From Okeania sp. SIO2B3 (GTDB lineage Bacteria; Cyanobacteriota; Cyanobacteriia; Cyanobacteriales; Microcoleaceae): a stretch of DNA of 64,000 nt. Where the stretch lies: positions 135,097 through 199,096 of the forward strand of contig NZ_JAAHGH010000001.1 in assembly GCF_010672525.1 (NCBI RefSeq). The letters are read 5' to 3'. The notes under the pieces are model-generated. The model saw only the letters and a program-made list of their open reading frames with translations. It did not search any database and was not told where the DNA came from. Positions 57,505 to 64,000 of this stretch are shown here, in pieces; within the stretch, counting starts at the first letter, position 1; each line of letters begins with the position of its first letter. A program made the translations under genes and the position numbers.

Positions 57505-58443
57505 TTAGAAGATTTCAAAGTCAGTATTTTGTAATGGGTTATCCGCATTATATACATTATTATCAACCCGAGCAATTTGATTTTCATCAGAACCAGGATC
57601 TACTGTTGGGTTGTAGTAGACTAAACCATTAGTAGGGTCATATATAATTGCTGCAGAACTTGCTCCATCAACTAGAGGGTTGAAATTCTCAATCACTGCA
57701 AACTCATCTGCTGGTAATGCTGAGCCACTTGGTGTACCTGTTAAAGCATTAAACCTTGCATCTTCAGGAATAAATGGACTAGCAGCAAGAACTATCCTAT
57801 CTCCCTCACCTCTATTAAAGTCTGTTAGAGAGTCAGTTCCATAACTACCATCTGAATCGTACCAGAAGAAGAAAGTATCAGCTCCAGTGCCACCAGTTAA
57901 AGTATCGTTACCCCTAGCTCCTGATAAGAAGTCATTCCCAGCACCACCATCAAGAGTATCCTCATCTTTACCTCCATCAATAATATCATTGCCCTCATTA
58001 CCCTCTAGGAAATCATTACCTGAATTACCTCTGATATCATCATCTCCCAATCCACCTCGTGCTACATCGTCTCCACGATCGCTAAAGATAATGTCGTCTC
58101 CTGGACTACCTTCTAAGGTATCATTATCTCTACCACCTCTGAGGCAATCATCTCCATCCCCTCCTACTATAGAGTCATCTCCTCGGTTTCCTTGGACCGA
58201 GTCATTACCAGTACCACCAGCTCCAGTATCCCTACCGTCTCCTAATGCTATTACATCATTGCCACCACCAGATGCTACTATATCATCTTCAGCTAAAGAT
58301 GAAATTTGATCTGCACCAGGTGTCCCAACACCACGGTCTGGTTGTGGTGTATATACTCGGACACGACCTCCATCGGCGATGCCAGTACTTACATCGGTTA
58401 CTGGATCTGTTTCGGTACCTGGTGGAATTACTACTTGAGTCAC
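57505..58443 (-). CDS. RTX-type calcium-binding repeat protein
   Basis: A 312-residue acidic protein made mostly of GGxGxDxux RTX repeats (about 55-210: LAEDDIVASGGGNDVIALGD and on), which bind Ca as parallel beta rolls. The N-terminal 45 residues are Pro/Gly/Thr-rich (MTQVVIPPGTETDPV), and the C-terminal 100 residues form a beta domain (TDSLTDFNRGEGDRIVLAAS). No catalytic domain is recognised. Probably secreted by a type I system and part of the sheath or surface, like the cyclophilin-RTX proteins at 39320 and 41238. No transporter genes are nearby. Confidence 0.87.
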   Translation of the reverse strand: MTQVVIPPGTETDPVTDVSTGIADGGRVRVYTPQPDRGVGTPGADQISSLAEDDIVASGGGNDVIALGDGRDTGAGGTGNDSVQGNRGDDSIVGGDGDDCLRGGRDNDTLEGSPGDDIIFSDRGDDVARGGLGDDDIRGNSGNDFLEGNEGNDIIDGGKDEDTLDGGAGNDFLSGARGNDTLTGGTGADTFFFWYDSDGSYGTDSLTDFNRGEGDRIVLAASPFIPEDARFNALTGTPSGSALPADEFAVIENFNPLVDGASSAAIIYDPTNGLVYYNPTVDPGSDENQIARVDNNVYNADNPLQNTDFEIF

Positions 58444-58945
58444 TTACTTACCTCGTTCTTTAGTATTTACTATTACTGATTTATCTTTGTTTTGCTCAAA
58501 GAGCTAATTTTAGATTCTGTATAGATAACCGTTTTTGTCAACCTATAATTTTCATTTCTAGGGAAAACTTTGCCCTTGTGAATTAAGACATCACAAGCAC
58601 AACCATTGTTCCCCATTAACTACAGCAATACCTAATGACATAATTCCTATTTCAGGAACTAGGCCAGGATTTTTTCTGCTGCAACAGATACATTTTTTAG
58701 AAAGTTCTAAGTATGTACTGTTTCGTGTATTTTTGCATCTTTAAGACTATATATGATTTTGTCTAAATATTACAGATATTTTTTGGCTCAATCAATATGA
58801 ACATCAAAAATTTTAACATAGTATGAGCTATTGTCAATTGCCAAATTTGCCGATTAATTTAAAATTCTATAAATAAATTCTGTAGTTACAAGTTAACTTT
58901 CACTTTGAATAAGTTTTACAGATTTGGTTGGTTTATATAATACTA
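58444..58945. other. Spacer upstream of the RTX gene
   Basis: About 500 bp, AT-rich, no gene and no recognised family A-E repeat. It must carry the RTX promoter. Confidence 0.5.
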
Positions 58946-59089
58946 ATATCAATTCACTTTAAAGATGTCACAAATAGTTTCGCTCCTTTAAATGTTAAAT
59001 AATTTCCTTAAATTACTGTATAATCAAAGTTTTTAGCTTATAAAATCTTAATGCATTACTTTTGACTTATAACTTCCGTGAAACGGTAT
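58946..59089 (+). repeat. Family D repeat, copy 2
   Basis: Starts ATATCAATTCAC and ends GTGAAACGGTAT, matching the copy at 36326-36483 (TTTAAAGATGTCACAAATAG vs TTTAAAGGTGTCATAAATAG). Terminal inverted repeats of about 12 bp. Confidence 0.8.
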
Positions 59090-59713
59090 AAGATTAGCTT
59101 TACGCAAATTATTCCTAAAAGAAGTAAGCAGGTAACAGGGCAAAATTCTAAATTTCTTTGACAAATTGGACTTGGTATTACTTGCGAAGTTAAAGATACT
59201 TGATAGTATTTGTGTTCTTGTACTAATTTAAGATACTAAGATGATTTTATCCTTTCCTTATAAGGAACAAAATTTAATTATATTCGTCTTTATATTTTTC
59301 AAACTTATAAATTCCGATTCAAAATATACACTCAATAAAATTAATTAATAGTTTTACCGAAAATTTGGGTTAGGTGCTTCGCCCTGATATAGATATGTTA
59401 TAATACTATTGAGTTGCCGAGGGGCACGCCTCCAGAGGAGGAGCTGCCAATTGCGGAAACTTTCAATGGACGCGGAGGGGAGCGTAACCCACCCCCATCC
59501 TCTTCCGGGAGGGGAGCAAGAGGGGTGGGTGCAGTACCCGATGTTAGTGGCACAAAACGTCAACCCGCCGAATAACTACGGCTCAGTTTTGTTTATCCGT
59601 GTCTTCAGACCGGAGAGGATGTCAATTACTTAACTTACTTTAGGAAATATAACTTCTATAATAGTCTTGCCATAACTAACAAATATCTGTTATAGTAGAT
59701 AATTATAATTATT
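59090..59713. other. Non-coding region upstream of tRNA-Ser
   Basis: No gene supported. 59354-59400 (TTACCGAAAATTTGGGTTAG) resembles a diverged inverted family A end. 59410-59560 is GC-rich with CACCCCCATCCTCTTCCGGG and a CCGCCGAATAACTACG fragment. Frames on both strands here are repeat-derived. Confidence 0.55.
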
Positions 59714-59803
59714 GGAGAGGTGGCTGAGTGGTCGAAAGCGGCTCACTGCTAATGAGTTGTACGGGAGAACCCCGTACCGAGGGTTCGAATCCCTCCTTCT
59801 CCG
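59714..59803 (+). tRNA. tRNA-Ser (anticodon GCU)
   Basis: A 90-nt class II tRNA. Acceptor GGAGAGG pairs with CTTCTCC (one G-T wobble), with discriminator G at 59803. The anticodon loop is CTGCTAA, giving anticodon GCU (reads AGC/AGU). A long variable arm (TTGTACGGGAGAACCCCGTA) is typical of Ser, and the T loop is GGTTCGAATCC. No CCA is encoded. Only tRNA in the window. Confidence 0.97.
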
Positions 59804-59958
59804 TTATAAATATAGTTAAAAAAGCGGTCAGCAGTAAACGTTAGAAGGAGCGAATGGCCATTCGCTCCTAGTAGCTGGTAGCTGAATGCTAAAAGCTAAT
59901 AGCTAGTTAAATTAAATAAATTTTAAAGATATAAATAGGCAAAATTTTTTTTGTTATT

Positions 59959-60888
59959 TTATTGTAATTTTTTCATTGCCTCTACAAACCTTTGGGAAAT
60001 ATAAGGCAGTATCTTTTCATTTTGACTAAGGTTCTTGCCTTCTGTAAATACAACTAAAAGATATGGCTTAATATTTGGTAACTCAATATAAGCAAAATTA
60101 TGACGCACCTGGAAATCTGAGATTCCCTTACCCCATACATTAGCATCTTGAGGTAGACTATCATCCAAAAATCCTATAGCTCGTTCCTTACTTCTATCTC
60201 TTAACTCATCTTGGCCAGTATTTTTCTTTAACAAGTTCATCATTTTCTGTGAAGCTACAGGAGATACTGCAACCCCACCGACAATACTATGTAGCAAACG
60301 AGCTGTGCTATGAGTAGTCAGTATATTCCGATTTTCCATCAATAGTCCTTGAAACATCCTTTCTCGTCCATAAGGACCATCACACCATGTTTTTTGATTA
60401 ATATTAATTGATTTTAACTCAGGCCACTTCAGAGATTGAAAATAACGATTGACAAAGTTACGTTGATATTTCCAGGTTTGAAAAGGTCCTGATGATATTT
60501 CAGGTCCACTGGTAGTTCCAGTTAAAACATCTACAACCAAACCAGTAGCATCGTTACTCGAATAAACAATCATATCTCGAATTGCTCTTTCTAACTCTAC
60601 TGAGGTTTTGACCATTCCTTTCTCTAACCACTCATAGATAGCTATAAGATAGAATAAATGGACTATTCTACCAGCATACATCTGTTCATCACCGCGATCG
60701 CTCCAACCACGCACTTGTTGTTGCCAAAACTCTGTGGCATTCTTAATATTTTCTGCCATTGGTAAATCGTAGACTAACCAAGTTATAGCAATTTGCTCAT
60801 AAGTTAATTCTGAAAACTCTAGCTTGATTGCCTCTATAATGTCTTGACCCAGCATATTTAACTGTTCATCTCGCTCGAAAAAAGTCAT
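59959..60888 (-). CDS. Serine-hydrolase (class A beta-lactamase fold) protein lacking the catalytic Ser/Lys
   Basis: A 309-residue protein whose order matches beta-lactamase-fold serine hydrolases of cyanobacteria: SxxK box, then SxN, then KTG. The SxxK position reads R74-I-V-H77 inside YAGRIVHLFYLIAIYEWLEK, so nucleophile Ser and base Lys are both replaced. The SxN box is kept (S110-S-N112 in VYSSNDATG) and the KTG box reads GKG. No signal peptide is evident. It is probably not a hydrolase of the usual mechanism; a binding or regulatory role is inferred. Single gene downstream of tRNA-Ser, opposite strand. Confidence 0.75.
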   Translation of the reverse strand: MTFFERDEQLNMLGQDIIEAIKLEFSELTYEQIAITWLVYDLPMAENIKNATEFWQQQVRGWSDRGDEQMYAGRIVHLFYLIAIYEWLEKGMVKTSVELERAIRDMIVYSSNDATGLVVDVLTGTTSGPEISSGPFQTWKYQRNFVNRYFQSLKWPELKSININQKTWCDGPYGRERMFQGLLMENRNILTTHSTARLLHSIVGGVAVSPVASQKMMNLLKKNTGQDELRDRSKERAIGFLDDSLPQDANVWGKGISDFQVRHNFAYIELPNIKPYLLVVFTEGKNLSQNEKILPYISQRFVEAMKKLQ

Positions 60889-61331
60889 ATAGAAAAAGGA
60901 AGTAAATAGTAAAAATCAGGTATAACAGAAGGAAGAACCGAAGGACCGAAGGAGCGAAGGACTGAAGGAGCGAAAAATATTGCGTTGTCTGAGTTTTAAG
61001 CTCTCTATTTGTCCGTGTCCTTTCCTGCGACTGCTATAAGATTTAGAAAAGATCAAAATACTTAATTTAATAATATACAGAATAAGTGAAAAATTATCTG
61101 TTAATTATTCCATAGTTATTGAAAATCAAAGCTATCTTTGATAATAGACACCTCCAATAATAAAAAATAAAATCAATTATCGTACTCTTATTCATCAATT
61201 CTTTCCCCCTACTCCCTACTGCCTACTCCCTCTTTTATGGAGATGTCTAATAGTGATTCTGATAACTAAGGCTATAGTTTATATCTATAAAAATATTTTA
61301 ATAACTCTATAAATTATCCAGGGGAAATTTA
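60889..61331. other. Spacer between serine-hydrolase-like gene and NlpC/P60 gene
   Basis: No gene. GAAGGAGCGAAGGACTGAAG-type tracts at 60930-60980 and CTACTCCCTACTGCCTACTC at 61206-61230 are present. It should carry the promoters of both divergent genes. Confidence 0.6.
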
Positions 61332-62042
61332 GTGCTCGATCGCCAATTATCTAATGTTACTGAGTATCAATGCCAAGATAATATCAATATCTATGATTCT
61401 TCTGAATGTAATATTTTGGCAACTCAAGCCGCAACTGGGCGAAATTTACAAGTTATCCAGTTACAGGAAAAATTCGACAGTGCAATTTTGGTCAAGTTAC
61501 AAGAAGATGACTATCAAGGGTGGTTAAAATATACAGATATTGATAAGATTCAACCAGCGAAAACTCCTTTTCAGCCTCACATTTTTGGCGAGACTGAAAT
61601 TAGAGAGAAATTACCAGAAGTAATTGCTTTTACTTATAAAGCTATGAATACTTCTAATTATTATCTTTGGGGAGGTACAGTGGGGCCTAATTATGATTGT
61701 TCTGGCCTTATTCAAGCTGCTTTTGTTTCTGTTGGTATCTGGTTGCCTAGAGATGCTCATCAACAAGAAGCTTTTTGTCAGAATATTTCTCTAGACAAAT
61801 ATCAATTAAATAATCAACTCATAGTCGGAGACTTAGTGTTTTTTGGCACTGGTGAAGAGGCAGATCATGTAGGATTATATCTGGGAGAAGGACGTTATAT
61901 TCATAGTTCTGGAAAAAGTCAGGGTCGTAATGGCATTGGCATTGATGTATTATCTGAAGTAGGGGATGAAGTTAGTCAAAGATACTATCAAAAATTTCGG
62001 AGTGCAGCAAGAGTAGTTAGAAGTTATGGAAATACTAAATAG
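61332..62042 (+). CDS. NlpC/P60 family cell-wall endopeptidase
   Basis: A 236-residue peptidoglycan endopeptidase with a GTG start (MLDRQLSNVTEYQCQDNINI). The N-terminal half (about 1-80) is an SH3b-like domain. The C-terminal NlpC/P60 domain has catalytic C123 in NYDCSGLIQAAF, H179 in ADHVGLYLG and H191 in YIHSSG. The layout is that of the structurally known cyanobacterial enzymes that cut between D-Glu and diaminopimelate. No signal peptide is evident, as is usual in that group, so it may recycle cell-wall peptides in the cytoplasm. Single gene. Confidence 0.92.
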   Translation: MLDRQLSNVTEYQCQDNINIYDSSECNILATQAATGRNLQVIQLQEKFDSAILVKLQEDDYQGWLKYTDIDKIQPAKTPFQPHIFGETEIREKLPEVIAFTYKAMNTSNYYLWGGTVGPNYDCSGLIQAAFVSVGIWLPRDAHQQEAFCQNISLDKYQLNNQLIVGDLVFFGTGEEADHVGLYLGEGRYIHSSGKSQGRNGIGIDVLSEVGDEVSQRYYQKFRSAARVVRSYGNTK

Positions 62043-62284
62043 TTTGATGTTAAAAATGGTTATTATCAGAAGGCAACAGACAACATGAAAGGGATTGTGG
62101 GTACGTTAATACTTGGGTTTTTTTATCTCTCTCTACTTAGGAAATAGCTTGGGCTAATATAAATTGATATTGGATGAGTTTCTATTGTTACAGATTTGCT
62201 TACCTTGTAAGTTATTAAAAGAAGTAAGGAGGGAAAATGTGACTTGATTTATTATCAGTATCTATGGTTAAAAATTTGCTAATT
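62043..62284. other. Spacer downstream of the NlpC/P60 gene
   Basis: AT-rich, no gene seen. Confidence 0.5.
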
Positions 62285-62477
62285 TTACCGAAAAATTGTG
62301 GGTATGTGCCTCCTTTTTTAAAGGGATAAAAAGCGGTCGATCTTCGTAGCTTCCCGTAGGGAGGGATGGCGAGGTCTCCGCGCCATATCCAATCAATTGA
62401 CTAAGAGAAAAGAGACTATTCCTGATTTTAACCCTCCTGATTGAAGAGGTACTGATAACTGATAACTGATAACTGAA
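62285..62477 (-). repeat. Family A repeat, copy 10 (inverted) with palindromic cassette
   Basis: TTACCGAAAAATTGTGGGTA left, TTTTTTAAAGGG, cassette 62335-62401 (GGTCGATCTTCGTAGC to AATCAATTGAC), ATTTTAACCCTCCTGATTGA and a CTGATAA heptamer right end closing TGAA. The cassette sits at the same position as in copies 4, 5 and 8. The following 62478-62698 holds a CTCCCCAT octamer array (62637-62680). Confidence 0.82.
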
Positions 62478-62722
62478 TCCTTACATGACAACTATATAAA
62501 CAGCAATACTAATATGATAATATGATCTGAAAAAAATCTATATGTGCTGGATGATTCTAGGAGGAACAATATTTGATAGTCCTGCATGGTAATGGTAGGA
62601 TACATATTCTTTAATTTCTCTCATACTCCCCATCTCCCCATCTCCCCATCCCCCCATCTCCCCATCTCCCCATCTCCCCACACTCCTTTACCATTACTAT
62701 GCACCACCACCCAATATTTTTT

Positions 62723-62899
62723 ATGGTTAAACCCCTGAAAGATAGTTGGCAGCAATTTAGAAAAATTCGTATTAGCGAGTTTGGGGTAGTTGATGTGGAT
62801 TTGGCTATCGCTTTTGTTGTCACAATAATGGCTTATATCTGGCCTGGAGGAGTCTGGATAAATCATTACAAAAATCCTATGCATCCGGAAATGATATAA
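62723..62899 (+). CDS. Possible small membrane protein
   Basis: A 58-residue frame from ATG at 62723 (MVKPLKDSWQQFRKIRISEF); a longer start at 62699 would add HHHPIFF. It has one hydrophobic segment (VDLAIAFVVTIMAYIWPGGV) and a basic N-terminus, like a single-pass membrane protein. The frame on the opposite strand (62621-62911) is longer but includes octamer repeat, so I prefer this one. No family recognised. It sits on the same strand as the GT39-like gene that follows 153 bp later. Confidence 0.4.
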   Translation: MVKPLKDSWQQFRKIRISEFGVVDVDLAIAFVVTIMAYIWPGGVWINHYKNPMHPEMI

Positions 62900-63052
62900 T
62901 AGGATGGGCAATAATTATTTAAGCTTTAAATCTAGTCAATTTCTGGTCTGAGGATATCAATAGTTTCTATCAGTTGGCGAGCATTTCTACAAAACAAACA
63001 TACTCTTTAAGAAATTGTAGAACCTAATTTTTGAATTCAGGAAATATAGTTT

Positions 63053-64000
63053 ATGTTAAATGCTTTTCAGAGGTTTATTTACTCTATAAAACGAAAAGAA
63101 AGTTTCCCTATTTTGTTGATTCTTGTCTTAGGGTGTTTTTTGTACTTTTACAAAATAAATTTTCGAGGTCTATGGATAGATGAATTTTTCAGTATTAGGG
63201 ATGGAATGCGGATGGCTTTTAATAAGGGTAGGTTACTCTACTATGCTCTTTTAAATCCATGGATTAACATTTCTGATAATGAGGTATGGTTGAGAGTTCC
63301 AGCTATTATTTTTGCATTGTTATCTGTCTATATAATTTATAGATTAGGTAATGACTTTTTTAGCAAAAAAGTTGGTCTTCTTGCCGCATTTTTACTAACT
63401 ATTTCTCCATTATTTATCAATCATGCTCAAGAAATTAGATACTATACAATGAGTGTTTGCCTAGGGCTTTGTGGCTGTCTTGGTATTGCACATTCTCTGC
63501 AGCAACCAGATAAAAAATTTCCACGATTCATCTGGGTTATAGGTAGAATTTTATCCTTTTACACTACACCTTTAAATGCAGCTTTTTTAGTACCAGATAT
63601 TCTGATTTTATGGCTTAAGTTTAGGTTTAAAATTTCCAGATTAATCAGTTATCTGATTCTATATTTAACAATAATTCTTGCTAGTATTCCTGTGGCTATT
63701 TCTGTAAAAAGGTATTCAGGTTCACACCGAGTAAATTTGCCAATTCCTGGTGTGAGAGAAATCTTCCGAGAACTAAGAGTAATGACTGTATTTGCTCACA
63801 GTCCCCCACCACCTTATATACCATTATTGATTCAAGTTGTAGCTTTAATTGTTGCTACAGTTATTCTGGTTGCAATTCTTCAAAAACCTCGTACTCAGGA
63901 AGTTGTATGGGTAGCTTCATGGGGAATTATACCTGCTGCATCCATTTTTGTTTTTTCTAATGTATTCTACTCGATCTGGAATAGTCGTTACCTAATCATT
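63053..64000 (+). CDS. GT39-like membrane glycosyltransferase (truncated by the window end)
   Basis: A frame from ATG 63053 that is open to the last base (316 codons, no stop). It starts MLNAFQRFIYSIKRKESFPI and has an N-terminal helix, then LWIDEFFSIRD (D43/E44, the acidic pair in the first loop of PMT/ArnT-like enzymes), YYALLNPWI, LRVPAIIFALLSVYIIYRLG and at least eight further hydrophobic segments. Enzymes of this group move sugars from polyprenyl phosphate donors onto proteins or lipids outside the membrane. The C-terminus lies beyond the window. Confidence 0.8.
   Translation, partial: MLNAFQRFIYSIKRKESFPILLILVLGCFLYFYKINFRGLWIDEFFSIRDGMRMAFNKGRLLYYALLNPWINISDNEVWLRVPAIIFALLSVYIIYRLGNDFFSKKVGLLAAFLLTISPLFINHAQEIRYYTMSVCLGLCGCLGIAHSLQQPDKKFPRFIWVIGRILSFYTTPLNAAFLVPDILILWLKFRFKISRLISYLILYLTIILASIPVAISVKRYSGSHRVNLPIPGVREIFRELRVMTVFAHSPPPPYIPLLIQVVALIVATVILVAILQKPRTQEVVWVASWGIIPAASIFVFSNVFYSIWNSRYLII

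Noticed and set aside
57887-58309. Long Ser/Pro-rich frame on the plus strand
   Set aside because: Antisense to the RTX repeats of the gene at 57505-58443, same artefact.
62621-62911. 96-codon frame on the minus strand
   Set aside because: Its C-terminal third translates the CTCCCCAT octamer array (GEMGRWGD repeats); the opposite-strand frame with a membrane helix is more plausible.

Overview
The window comes from an AT-rich filamentous cyanobacterium. Photosystem II genes (psbV and a psbV2-like paralogue), cyanobacteria-specific small proteins (DUF1815- and DUF2839-like), cyanoexosortase B with its partner, frequent GCGATCGC (HIP1) sites and long repeat-filled intergenic spaces all fit the Oscillatoriales, with a feel like Trichodesmium or Okeania. 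That placement is inference from gene content; no 16S gene is present.

Layout. 1-1460: a toxin-antitoxin locus with three tandem 312-bp antitoxin units, two broken PIN starts and one full PIN gene. 1571-6079: a divergent HTH-like gene and a VWA / PP2C / protein kinase triad (TerY-P type). 6147-14072: uvrB, a small hypothetical gene, pilD-type prepilin peptidase, accD, psbV, psbV2-like and rhomboid. 14733-23142: surface-polysaccharide and sorting genes (Wzz/BY-kinase-like, Wza-like exporter, cyanoexosortase B and partner, sugar aminotransferase). 24309-29011: recA behind a structured leader, an epoxide-hydrolase-like protein and two small conserved proteins. 29754-39008: a degenerate DinG-like helicase, two paralogous pentapeptide proteins, tyrA, an AI-2E-family membrane protein and PrxQ. 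39320-46483: two cyclophilin-RTX fusions, a secreted pentapeptide protein, a secreted hypothetical protein and an orphan C5 DNA methyltransferase. 47251-58443: two giant TPR-glycosyltransferases (GT2 tandem, GT61) and an RTX protein. 59714 to the end: tRNA-Ser(GCU), a serine-hydrolase-fold protein lacking its catalytic Ser/Lys, an NlpC/P60 endopeptidase and a truncated GT39-like gene.

A large part of the window is non-coding and built from at least five short repeat families (called A-E here) plus heptanucleotide tandem repeats. Family A (core with a CCCCTTAAAAGGGG-type palindrome, heptamer-rich ends, terminal TTCGGTAA) occurs about ten times. Families B and C share TAGGGTTTGCTGA-like termini. 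Repeat ends touch genes: they supply the stop codons of the rhomboid and exporter genes, a likely start for the PIN toxin and the ATG of the methyltransferase. A 7-bp tandem repeat lies inside the 4.6-kb GT2 gene, where unit change would shift frame.

The most system-like candidates are the TerY-P-type triad with its divergent HTH-like gene, and the two cyclophilin-RTX fusions. No CRISPR array, complete transposase gene, rRNA or prophage was seen.
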